NCBI GenBank assembly: GCA_031127075.1
Contig: JARIFA010000010.1
Coordinates: 1-54,113 of the forward strand
Length of the DNA stretch: 54,113 nt
Reading direction: 5' to 3'
Source: Gemmatimonadota bacterium
Lineage (GTDB): Bacteria; Gemmatimonadota; Gemmatimonadetes; Gemmatimonadales; Gemmatimonadaceae
Shown here: in pieces, positions 1 to 7,474 of the stretch
Position numbering within the stretch: the stretch's first letter is position 1
How the letters are laid out: every line of letters starts with the position of its first letter
Notes under the pieces: model-generated
What the model was told of the DNA's origin: nothing
What the model saw: only the letters and a program-made list of their open reading frames with translations
The model's database searches: none
Translations under genes and position numbers: made by a program

Positions 1-632
1 CCGGCGCCGGCGGCAACTTCTGCTCGGGCGGCGATGTGCACGAGATCATCGGGCCGCTGACGCGGATGACGCCCCCCGAGCTCCTCGAGTTCACGCGGAT
101 GACCGGCGCGCTCGTCCAGGCGATGCGCGCCTGCCCGCAGCCGATCATCGCCGCGGTGGACGGCGTCGCCGCGGGCGCGGGCGCGATCCTCGCGATGGCC
201 GCCGACCTGCGCGTCGCGACCCCGCGCACGACGACGGCTTTTCTCTTCACGCGCGTGGGACTCGCCGGCTGTGACATGGGGGCGTGCGCGGTCCTGCCGC
301 GAATCATCGGCCAGGGGCGGGCCGCGGAGCTGCTCTTCACGGGGCGCTCGATGAGCGCAGAGGAAGGGGAGCGCTGGGGGTTCTACAACGCCATCGTGCC
401 CGAGGCGACCCTGATGCACGAGGCGATGCAGCGCGCGCGGGCGCTCGCCGACGGCCCCATCGCCGCGCACGCGGTCACCAAGCGGATGCTGCAGCAGGAA
501 TGGAACGTTGGGCTCGAGGCCGCCCTGGAGCTCGAGGCGCAGGCGCAGGCCCGCCTGATGGAGACGAATGATTTCCGCCGCGCCTATGAGGCGTTCGCCG
601 CCAAGCGGCGGCCCGTCTTCGAGGGGGACTGA
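1..632 (+). CDS. Enoyl-CoA hydratase/isomerase family protein (5' end missing)
   Basis: The reading frame is open from base 3, so the gene starts upstream of the window; an internal ATG at 36 is not the real start. The visible part has the crotonase oxyanion-hole signature (NFCSGGDV near base 20, then [12 protein letters not shown]) and the crotonase C-terminal helices. It would hydrate or isomerise an enoyl-CoA in the cytoplasm. The stop lies one base before the acyl-CoA dehydrogenase start, so the two are co-transcribed. The motif [11 protein letters not shown] and the company of an acyl-CoA dehydrogenase, a benzoate-CoA-ligase-like enzyme and RidA resemble, from memory, clusters that carry salicylyl-/2-aminobenzoyl-CoA hydroxylases. 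The exact substrate is inference. Confidence 0.88.
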   Translation, partial: GAGGNFCSGGDVHEIIGPLTRMTPPELLEFTRMTGALVQAMRACPQPIIAAVDGVAAGAGAILAMAADLRVATPRTTTAFLFTRVGLAGCDMGACAVLPRIIGQGRAAELLFTGRSMSAEEGERWGFYNAIVPEATLMHEAMQRARALADGPIAAHAVTKRMLQQEWNVGLEAALELEAQAQARLMETNDFRRAYEAFAAKRRPVFEGD

Positions 633-633
633 G

Positions 634-1794
634 ATGTCCGACCACCTGCAGTGGCCCTTCCTGGAGGACCGACACCGCGCACTCGCCGCGGAGGCCGCGG
701 CGTGGGCGACGACCCAGACGATCGACCCGACCGACGCGGATGCCGCCTGCCGCGCCTGGGTCCGCGCCCTCGGTGCCGCCGGACTCCTCCGGCACGCCGT
801 CCCCGCGGCGTGGGGGGGCGCGAGCGAGACGATCGAGTCGCGCGCGCTCTGCGTGCTCCGAGAGGCGCTCGCGGGCCATCACGCGCTCGCCGACTTCGCG
901 TTCGCGATGCAGGGCCTCGGCGCCGGCGCGCTCGCGCTCGCGGGCGACGACGCGTTGCGGGCACATTGGCTGCCGCGCGTCGCACGCGGTGAGGCAATCG
1001 CCGCCTTCGCGCTCTCCGAGCCGGGCGCCGGCTCGGACGCCGCCGCGCTGACCACGCGCGCCACGCAGATCGGTGATGGCTGGCGGCTCGACGGTGAGAA
1101 GATGTGGATCTCGAACGGTGGGATTGCCGACTTCTACTGCGTCTTCGCCCGCACCGACGAGACCGTCGCCCCATCGAAGGGGATCACCGGCTTCCTCGTC
1201 CCCGCGGATACGCCAGGGCTCGTGGTGGCCGAGCGGATCGACGTGATGTCCCCGCATCCGCTCGCGCGGCTCCGCTTCGACGGCTGTGTGGTCCCCGACA
1301 CACACCGACTCGGCGCCCCCGGCGAGGGCTTCGCGCTCGCGATGCGAACGCTCGACATCTTCCGTGTCTCCGTCGCAGCCGCGGCGGTGGGGTTCGCGCG
1401 CCGTGCCCTCGACGAGGCCCTCACGCACGCGACGTCGCGCGCCATGTTCGGTACCACCCTCGGCGCGCAGCCCCTCGCGCAGGCGATCCTCGGCGATATG
1501 GCGACCGACCTCGACGCCGCCGCGCTGCTCACCTATCGCGCCGCCTGGCAGCGCGACGTGCGGGGTGGGCGCACCACCGGCGTCGCCGCGATGGCGAAGC
1601 TCGGCGCGACCGAGCTCGCCCAGCAGGTCATCGACCGCGCCGTGCAGCTGCACGGGGGCGAGGGCATACGGGTGGGGACGGTGGTCGAGCGGCTCTATCG
1701 GGACGTGCGCGCGCTGCGCATCTATGAGGGGGCGAGCGAGGTGCAGCGCCTGCTGGTGGGACGCGAGACGCTGAAGGCCCGACGGGAGGGATGA
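634..1794 (+). CDS. Acyl-CoA dehydrogenase family protein
   Basis: A 386-residue FAD enzyme of normal family length that would introduce a 2,3-double bond into an acyl-CoA and pass electrons to electron-transfer flavoprotein. Visible family signatures are [13 protein letters not shown] in the middle domain and [15 protein letters not shown] near the C-terminus, where the catalytic glutamate is normally found in this family. ATG 634 directly follows the hydratase stop (TGAGATG); an upstream in-frame ATG at 568 would lie inside the hydratase and was rejected. The 3' end overlaps the ligase start by four bases (ATGATGG). It is the second gene of the aryl/acyl-CoA operon. Substrate is unknown. 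Confidence 0.93.
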   Translation: MSDHLQWPFLEDRHRALAAEAAAWATTQTIDPTDADAACRAWVRALGAAGLLRHAVPAAWGGASETIESRALCVLREALAGHHALADFAFAMQGLGAGALALAGDDALRAHWLPRVARGEAIAAFALSEPGAGSDAAALTTRATQIGDGWRLDGEKMWISNGGIADFYCVFARTDETVAPSKGITGFLVPADTPGLVVAERIDVMSPHPLARLRFDGCVVPDTHRLGAPGEGFALAMRTLDIFRVSVAAAAVGFARRALDEALTHATSRAMFGTTLGAQPLAQAILGDMATDLDAAALLTYRAAWQRDVRGGRTTGVAAMAKLGATELAQQVIDRAVQLHGGEGIRVGTVVERLYRDVRALRIYEGASEVQRLLVGRETLKARREG

Positions 1795-3437
1795 TGGCGA
1801 CGACGCTCCATCCGAGCGGACATCGGGATCCGTGGTCGCGGGCGCAGCTCCCGCCGATGGCGGAGTGGCCGGTCCTGCGGCTCGACGGCCCGTATGCGTA
1901 TCCGGCACGCCTGAACTGCGCGACCCGACTCCTCGACGACGCGATCCGCGAGGGCCACGGCGACCGCGTCGCGCTCGTGGTGCCAGATGGCGATGGTGGA
2001 TGGCGCGAGCTCACCTACGCCGCCCTCGCGGCCGAGGTCGATGCGCTCGCGCACGTGCTGACGGCGGAGCTCGGCCTCATCCCGGGGCATCGCGTCCTGC
2101 TGCGCGGTTTCAACGGCCAGTGGATGTCGGTCGCGTGGCTCGCCGTGATGAAGGCCGGGCTCGTCGCGGTGACCACGATGCCGCTTCTCCGGGCCACGGA
2201 ACTGCGCGTCCTGCTCGAGCGGGCCCAGTGCGCCGCGGCGCTCTGCGATAGCCGGCTCGCCTCGGAACTACAGGAGGCGGCGCGGGACCGCGAGGTCCCG
2301 GTGCATTGCTGGGGCACCGATGACGCCGATGGGCTCGAGGCGCGGATGACGCGGCATCGCCGCCCCTTCACCGCCTGCGACACCGCGAGCGACGACGTCT
2401 GCCTGATCGCCTTCACCTCCGGGACCACCGGCGTGCCGAAGGGGTGCATGCACTTCCATCGCGACGTGATGGCGATGTGCGACGGCTTCTCGGCGCAGGT
2501 GTTGCGACTCACCGCCGCGGACCGCTGCATCGGCACGCCCCCCTTCGCCTTCACCTTCGGACTCGGTGGGCTCCTCTGCTTCCCCCTCGCCGCGCGCGGG
2601 AGCACCGTGCTCCTCGAGAAGGCGACACCCGAGCTCCTGCTCGACGCCATCGCGGCCACAGGGGCGACGGTGAGCTTCACCGCGCCGACCTTCTATCGGC
2701 TGATGGGGCTCGCGATCCGAAAGGAGCCGGCCCGCTTCTCGACCGTCTCGCTGCGGACCACCGTGTCCGCGGGGGAGGCGCTCCCCGACGTCACGCGCAC
2801 ACTCTGGCGCGAGGTCACCGGACTCGAGATGCTCGACGGCATCGGCGCGACCGAGCTGATACACATCTTCATCGCCGCCGCCGGCGCCGACGTGCGCCCG
2901 GGCGCCATCGGCCGGGCGGTGCCGGGCTACGAGGTCGCGGTCCTCGACGAGGCGCTCCGGCCGGTGCCCGCGGGCACCGTCGGTCGACTCGCCGTGCGCG
3001 GTCCCACCGGATGCCGCTATCTCGCCGACCCGCGGCAGCGGAGTTATGTGCAGGAGGGATGGAACCTCACTGGCGACGCGGCCACGATGGACGCCGACGG
3101 CTACGTCTTCTTCAAGGCGCGCACCGACGACCTGATCATCTCGGCGGGGTACAACATCGGCGCACCCGAGGTCGAGGCCGCGGTGATGCAGCATCCCGCC
3201 GTGGCGGAGTGCGCGGTCGTCGGCGTCCCGGACGAGGAGCGGGGGCAGCTCGTGAAGGCGGTGGTGGTGCTCGCGGCGGGCCACGCCCCCTCCGACGCGC
3301 TCGCGACGGAGATCCAGGAGTTCGTGAAGCGCACGATCGCGCCGTACAAGTATCCGCGGGTCGTGGCCTTCACGACCGCGCTCCCCAAGACCGACACCGG
3401 GAAGCTGCAGCGCTTCCGCCTCAAGGAGTCCGCATGA
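1791..3437 (+). CDS. AMP-dependent acid-CoA ligase, benzoate/2-aminobenzoate-CoA ligase-like
   Basis: A 548-residue ANL-superfamily ligase that activates a carboxylic acid as acyl-AMP and then acyl-CoA. Visible motifs are the phosphate-binding loop [14 protein letters not shown], the ATP/hinge motif [17 protein letters not shown], and [10 protein letters not shown] with the expected catalytic lysine near the C-terminus. The arrangement [16 protein letters not shown] and the length resemble benzoate-CoA and 2-aminobenzoate-CoA ligases. It starts inside the acyl-CoA dehydrogenase stop and its own stop overlaps the RidA start (ATGA), so translation is probably coupled. It is probably the entry step of the pathway; the aromatic substrate is inferred from similarity and context. 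Confidence 0.9.
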   Translation: MMATTLHPSGHRDPWSRAQLPPMAEWPVLRLDGPYAYPARLNCATRLLDDAIREGHGDRVALVVPDGDGGWRELTYAALAAEVDALAHVLTAELGLIPGHRVLLRGFNGQWMSVAWLAVMKAGLVAVTTMPLLRATELRVLLERAQCAAALCDSRLASELQEAARDREVPVHCWGTDDADGLEARMTRHRRPFTACDTASDDVCLIAFTSGTTGVPKGCMHFHRDVMAMCDGFSAQVLRLTAADRCIGTPPFAFTFGLGGLLCFPLAARGSTVLLEKATPELLLDAIAATGATVSFTAPTFYRLMGLAIRKEPARFSTVSLRTTVSAGEALPDVTRTLWREVTGLEMLDGIGATELIHIFIAAAGADVRPGAIGRAVPGYEVAVLDEALRPVPAGTVGRLAVRGPTGCRYLADPRQRSYVQEGWNLTGDAATMDADGYVFFKARTDDLIISAGYNIGAPEVEAAVMQHPAVAECAVVGVPDEERGQLVKAVVVLAAGHAPSDALATEIQEFVKRTIAPYKYPRVVAFTTALPKTDTGKLQRFRLKESA

Positions 3438-3829
3438 CCCTGCGCATCCTGCATCCCGAGAGCTGGGCCCCACCGAAGGGGTATGCGAACGGCGTCCTCG
3501 CGACAGGCCGGCAGATCCACGTAGCCGGGCAGATCGGCTGGGACGCCGAGCAACGGATCGTCCCGGGCGGGCTCGTGCCACAGACTCGACAGGCGCTCGA
3601 GAACATCGTGGCCGTGTTGGCGAGTGGTGGCGCGCGCCCAGAGCACCTCGTGCGACTCACGTGGTATCTCACTGACCGCGCCGCCTACCTCGCAGCGTCG
3701 AAGGAGCTCGGTGCGGTGTACCGGGATGTCATCGGACGGCACTTCCCCGCGATGACCGCGGTCGAGGTCTCGGCGCTGATGGAGGCCGAGGCCGTCGTCG
3801 AGATCGAAGCCACCGCGATCATCCCGTAA
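3434..3829 (+). CDS. RidA family protein
   Basis: A 131-residue protein of the RidA/YjgF/UK114 family, whose members hydrolyse reactive enamine/imine intermediates or act as related deaminases. Family features are the glycine-rich N-terminal strand (ATGRQIHVAGQIGWD), a central QTRQALENI helix, and the C-terminal PAMTAVEVSALMEAEAVVEIEA strand. ATG 3434 overlaps the ligase TGA by four bases, so it is the last gene of the catabolic operon. A RidA partner fits a pathway with a nitrogen-bearing or enamine intermediate such as 2-aminobenzoyl-CoA, but that is inference. Confidence 0.9.
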   Translation: MTLRILHPESWAPPKGYANGVLATGRQIHVAGQIGWDAEQRIVPGGLVPQTRQALENIVAVLASGGARPEHLVRLTWYLTDRAAYLAASKELGAVYRDVIGRHFPAMTAVEVSALMEAEAVVEIEATAIIP

Positions 3830-3863
3830 GCGACACCGTCACGATCCGCTCTCTGTTTCCCGT

Positions 3864-3898
3864 CTTCAGCCTGTCGCCTTGAGCCTTCAGCCTTCAGC
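3864..3898 (+). repeat. Tandem heptamer array, consensus CTTCAGC (five units)
   Basis: Five back-to-back 7-mers run CTTCAGC, CTGTCGC, CTTGAGC, CTTCAGC, CTTCAGC and end eight bases before the next ATG. They fill nearly half of the 76-base gap between RidA and the KAS III-like gene. The same heptamer, in another phase, makes up the array at 35936-36005. The sequence replaces any visible Shine-Dalgarno for the downstream gene. Confidence 0.85.
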
Positions 3899-3905
3899 TC
3901 CCCCT

Positions 3906-5042
3906 ATGACCTTCGCTGCCATCACCGGCTGGGGCTCCTGCATGCCGCCGGCCGTCCTCACCAACGCCGACCTCTCCACCTTCCTCGACACCAACGACGA
4001 GTGGATCACGTCGCGGACGGGGATGCACGAGCGGCGCATCTCGCACGTGAGCGCGGTCGAGCTCTCGACCATCGCGGCACAGCGCGCCCTCGCCTGCGCC
4101 GGCCTCGACCCCGCCGATGTCGATCTCATCATCTACGGCGGCGTGAGCAACGAGGAGCTCTGCCCCAACAGCGCCTCCGGGGTGCAGCTCAATCTCGGCG
4201 CCACCCGCGCCGCGTCGATCGACCTCAACACCGCCTGCACCAGCTTCTGTTACGGGCTCGCGACCGCCACGGGGATGATCCGCACCGGAGTGGTACGGAA
4301 CGCCGTCGTGATCGGCGTTGAGCTCATCAGCCGCTACATGGACTGGTCGAACCGCAACGTCGCGGTCCTCTTCGGCGACGGCGCCGCGGCGGTGGTGCTG
4401 CAGGCCTCCGACCAGGAGGAGGGGATGCTCGGCGCGGTGCTCGGTTGCGACGCCGAGGCCCGAGCGTCGCTGCGGGTGCGCGGCTTCGGGTGCGGCTACT
4501 CGGGCTATGGCATCACCTACGGCGACACGCTGTGGGATTTCGATGGTCAGGTGATCTTCAAGCGCGCCGTCGGCGCGATGGCCGCGGCCTCGACGAAGGT
4601 CCTCGCCGAGGCGGGCGTCACCGCCGACCAGGTGGGACTCGTCGTCCCGCACCAGGCGAACCTCCGGATCATCGAGGGCGTGGCGAAGCACGCGGGCATC
4701 CCGATGGAGAAGGTGATGCTCACCGTGCAGAAGTACGGCAACATGAGCGCGGCGACGGTGCCGGTGGCGTTGGTGGAAGCGCTCGAGGCGGGGCGCGTCG
4801 CACCAGGGAGCTGGCTCCTGATGCCCGCGTTCGGCGGTGGACTGACCTATTGCTCGCTCCTCGTGAAGTGGGGCGAGCGGACCACCCCGCTCGGTGTCAG
4901 CGACGCCGCACTGCCGCCCTGCACCGAGACGGCGCTCGAGATGGTGAACCGCATTCGCGCGAACCAGGATCCGCACGGGCGGTCGCTCGCGGGGCTGATG
5001 GCACCGACGTTCGCGGAGTCGCGGGGCGCCGGCCCCGCCTAG
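3906..5042 (+). CDS. 3-oxoacyl-ACP synthase III (KAS III/FabH-like) family protein
   Basis: A 378-residue thiolase-fold condensing enzyme. Claisen condensation of an acyl-CoA with malonyl-ACP or a related extender is the family reaction. The KAS III triad is visible: Cys111 (DLNTACTSFCYG), His249 (VVPHQANLRI) and Asn279 (KYGNMSAATVP). The N-terminal DEWITSRTGMHERR motif is also typical. ATG 3906 is preferred over a TTG at 3879 that lies inside the heptamer array. It is longer than housekeeping FabH (about 320 residues) and sits downstream of a catabolic operon, so it may serve a special condensation rather than bulk fatty acid synthesis. The stop shares a CTAG with the convergent serpin gene. 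Confidence 0.87.
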   Translation: MTFAAITGWGSCMPPAVLTNADLSTFLDTNDEWITSRTGMHERRISHVSAVELSTIAAQRALACAGLDPADVDLIIYGGVSNEELCPNSASGVQLNLGATRAASIDLNTACTSFCYGLATATGMIRTGVVRNAVVIGVELISRYMDWSNRNVAVLFGDGAAAVVLQASDQEEGMLGAVLGCDAEARASLRVRGFGCGYSGYGITYGDTLWDFDGQVIFKRAVGAMAAASTKVLAEAGVTADQVGLVVPHQANLRIIEGVAKHAGIPMEKVMLTVQKYGNMSAATVPVALVEALEAGRVAPGSWLLMPAFGGGLTYCSLLVKWGERTTPLGVSDAALPPCTETALEMVNRIRANQDPHGRSLAGLMAPTFAESRGAGPA

Positions 5043-6313
5043 CCGGGAATCGAGACGATCTTCCCGAGGAAGAGGATCGTCCCGCTGAACCGCTCGCGGA
5101 TGGCGAAGAGGAAGGGTCGGTCGACGCGGAACGGCGGCGGCCCGACGGGGAGACTGGTCGTGCGGATGCCGATGGCGGTGACCGCCGCCGCCTCGGTCCC
5201 GACCTCGTTGATGTCGACGAACGTCTTGTGCCGAACGAATCCGACGAAGAGCCGCTCCGGTCCGGTCGCGAGCTTCGTCAGGTTCGCACGCTCCGCGTCG
5301 AAGAGATCCCCCATCCCCAGCGCCGTCAGGTCGTCGTTCAGCTCGCGGGTGATCTCGACCTTGAACTTCGGCATCGTGAGGTCGGTGGTCACGGTCGCGG
5401 CGGTCGCCGTGAGGTCTCCAAGCATCTGATCCCAGCGTGCCGTCGTGAACTCGGCCACCAGGGTCTGCACGTCCACTCCCTCGTTCGGGAGGAGGATGGT
5501 CATCGTGAAGGCGCCGTTGCCGTAGGGGAGTTCGGTGACCGCATACCGGTCGGTGTACAGCACCTTCTGCCGGATCTCGCGGGTCATCATCGGGATCGGC
5601 CGTGCACCGTCGACACCTCGGAACTGGCCCGGCGTCGTTTTCCTCGGGTCGAAGGCATCCTGCCACGCGCCCTTGAAGTAGATCGCGTTGATCAGGTACA
5701 TCACGTCATCGGGACCGATCTCCTCGAGGATCGTCGGGATCTTCCCGGCGGTCTGCTCCTGCACCCACCCGTTGATCTCACCGAGGGTGCGGCCGTCGGC
5801 GAAGTCGACCTCGCGGATGGCCGCATCGAAGGCCGCCCGTGTGGCGTCGAGGAAGGCCGGGGCCGCGGCGAACCCCTCGCGGTACCAGATCCCGTTCGCG
5901 ACGCGCATCGTCGAGGTCGGGTCGAGGCCGCGGAGGAGGTCGATGAGGCCACGGTAGGCCGCGTTCATCTCCGGCAGGGTGGGCGCCGGGGCGTTCGGCG
6001 CCGCGTGCCGGAGTCCCAGCCGCATCGCGTCGAGCGTCGCTCCGTCGGCGCCGTTCATCAGCATCCCCAGCGCCATCGAGACGCTGATCGGCGAGACAAA
6101 GCTGTTCGCCGTCCGGTCGGCGGCGGTACGCCGCAGGAGGTCGAAGGCGAAGGCGTTCGAGGCGCCCGCCACGCGGAGCTCCGCCGGCGTGAGATCGCGC
6201 GGGAGGCTCGTCAGCGGGGTGGGCGGCCCAGCCGGATCCTGGCTGCACGCGATCAGCACGGGCAGAAGGACAACGGGCCGGAGGGAGCGACGGACGGACG
6301 GTGCGAGGCGCAT
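5039..6313 (-). CDS. Serpin family protease inhibitor, lipoprotein
   Basis: A 424-residue serpin with a lipoprotein signal peptide (lipobox LIAC, Cys23), so it is probably membrane-anchored and faces the periplasm or outside. Family features are NSFVSPISVSMALGMLMNGA near the N-terminus, MYLINAIYFKGAW in the middle, and VDRPFLFAIRERFSGTILFLGKI at the C-terminus. The reactive-centre hinge reads EVGTEAAAVTA, the small-residue pattern of inhibitory serpins, followed by IGIRTTSLP. Canonical counting puts P1 at or near the Thr-Thr pair, with Arg two residues earlier. An SD-like GGAG precedes ATG 6313. Target protease is unknown. Confidence 0.9.
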   Translation of the reverse strand: MRLAPSVRRSLRPVVLLPVLIACSQDPAGPPTPLTSLPRDLTPAELRVAGASNAFAFDLLRRTAADRTANSFVSPISVSMALGMLMNGADGATLDAMRLGLRHAAPNAPAPTLPEMNAAYRGLIDLLRGLDPTSTMRVANGIWYREGFAAAPAFLDATRAAFDAAIREVDFADGRTLGEINGWVQEQTAGKIPTILEEIGPDDVMYLINAIYFKGAWQDAFDPRKTTPGQFRGVDGARPIPMMTREIRQKVLYTDRYAVTELPYGNGAFTMTILLPNEGVDVQTLVAEFTTARWDQMLGDLTATAATVTTDLTMPKFKVEITRELNDDLTALGMGDLFDAERANLTKLATGPERLFVGFVRHKTFVDINEVGTEAAAVTAIGIRTTSLPVGPPPFRVDRPFLFAIRERFSGTILFLGKIVSIPG

Positions 6314-6381
6314 CGAGGGACTCCGTGGGGTGGTGCTCTCGAACGCTACACCGGCGGTCGGAATCGGTGCCAGCGGCCGCC

Positions 6382-6397
6382 ACCGGTCCGGACCGGT
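6382..6397. promoter_or_regulatory. Perfect 16-bp palindrome beside a TAATTT box (candidate operator)
   Basis: ACCGGTCCGGACCGGT is a perfect palindrome in the 192-base divergent gap between the serpin and proline dehydrogenase genes. Five bases downstream lies TAATTT (6403-6408), part of the only AT-rich patch in this gap and a plausible -10 box for proline dehydrogenase. A dimeric regulator bound here would cover the -35/spacer region. A run of GC-rich bases could also be palindromic by chance; no matching regulator is in the window. Confidence 0.4.
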
Positions 6398-6466
6398 TCG
6401 CGTAATTTTCAGCCGGGGTCGGCCACGCCCGCCGTTCGACGGCGGTGTCGGCAGCCCCGCCCCGAC

Positions 6467-6487
6467 GCCTTCAGCCCAACGCCTTCC
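6467..6487 (+). repeat. Degenerate heptamer repeat (about three units)
   Basis: GCCTTCA, GCCCAAC and GCCTTCC follow one another in the leader of the proline dehydrogenase gene. The first and third units match the GCCTTCA heptamer found at 3864-3898 and 35936-36005. It is a decayed or minimal copy and could be chance. Confidence 0.45.
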
Positions 6488-6505
6488 CCCCACCGTCCTC
6501 CCGCC

Positions 6506-7432
6506 ATGCCGATCGGCCGCTCCCTCCTCCTCGCCGCCGCCCAGAGCGATACGCTCAACCGCTTCGCCCTTCGCAGCCCGATCGTGAAGCGCGCGACGAA
6601 GGCGTTCATGCCGGGCGAGCGGCCGGAAGATGCGCTCGACGCGGGCGCGCGGCTCGTACAGGACGGCCGGTCGCTGATCTACACCAAGCTCGGCGAGGCC
6701 CTCACGGCCCTCGCCGACGCCGACGCGGTGCGCGATCACTACCTCTGGTTCTTCGACCAGGTCGCGGCACGTCGGCTCCCGGCGCAGGTGAGCATCAAGC
6801 CGACACAGCTCGGCATCGATCAATCCGAGACGGCGTGCCGCGACCACTGCCTCGCCCTCGCGGCGAAGGCGGCGGCGACCGGCTCGGTGCTCTGGCTCGA
6901 CATGGAGGACACCTCGTATGTCGATCGGACCCTCGCGCTCTACGAGGCGGTGAAGGCGGCGTACCCCGAGACCGGGCTCGCGCTGCAGGCGTACCTCTAC
7001 CGCACCCCGAAGGACGTGGAGCGGCTCCGGCCCCTCGCCCCGGTGATCCGGCTCGTAAAGGGCGCGTACGCCGAGCCGGCCTCGCACGCCTTCCCGCAGA
7101 AGGCCGACACCGACGCGGCCTACGAGGCGATCGCAGGAACGATGCTCGAGATGGCCGCGGTCGGTCGATGCCGCGCCGTCTTCGGGACGCACGACATCCC
7201 CCTCCTCGGCCGCATCCTCGGCCACGCCGACCGGCTCAGGCTCGCGAAGGGCCGGTACGAGATCCACATGCTCTACGGCATTCGGGAACGGGAACAGGCA
7301 CGGCTGCGCCGCGAGGGGCACGCCGTCACGACGCTGATCAGCTACGGCGACGCCTGGTACCGCTGGTACATGCGGCGGTTGGCCGAGCGGCCGGCGAACG
7401 TCTGGTTCGTGGCGAAGTCGATCTTCGGGTGA
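6506..7432 (+). CDS. Proline dehydrogenase family protein (monofunctional)
   Basis: A 308-residue protein matching the FAD-dependent proline dehydrogenase barrel, which oxidises proline to pyrroline-5-carboxylate. Typical segments are VSIKPTQLG, LDMEDTSYVD, VIRLVKGAYAEP, FGTHD, HMLYGIREREQARL, and the C-terminal YRWYMRRLAERPANV, where the family arginines contact the substrate carboxylate. The length fits the single-domain enzyme; no aldehyde dehydrogenase partner is adjacent. ATG 6506 is chosen because the protein similarity begins here; the longer open frame upstream is antisense to the serpin. A palindrome and TAATTT box lie about 100 bases upstream. Confidence 0.92.
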   Translation: MPIGRSLLLAAAQSDTLNRFALRSPIVKRATKAFMPGERPEDALDAGARLVQDGRSLIYTKLGEALTALADADAVRDHYLWFFDQVAARRLPAQVSIKPTQLGIDQSETACRDHCLALAAKAAATGSVLWLDMEDTSYVDRTLALYEAVKAAYPETGLALQAYLYRTPKDVERLRPLAPVIRLVKGAYAEPASHAFPQKADTDAAYEAIAGTMLEMAAVGRCRAVFGTHDIPLLGRILGHADRLRLAKGRYEIHMLYGIREREQARLRREGHAVTTLISYGDAWYRWYMRRLAERPANVWFVAKSIFG

Positions 7433-7474
7433 TGGGCGCGGAACCCCGACGCCGGTGAGCGGCGTTGGGTGAGG

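Noticed and set aside
475-1908. Long minus-strand open frame (477 codons) across the hydratase, dehydrogenase and ligase genes
   Set aside because: Arg/Gly/Glu-rich translation without any domain, antisense to well-supported genes; a normal by-product of high GC.
4445-6505. Upstream extension of the proline dehydrogenase frame
   Set aside because: Low-complexity translation overlapping the KAS III and serpin genes; recognisable similarity starts at 6506.
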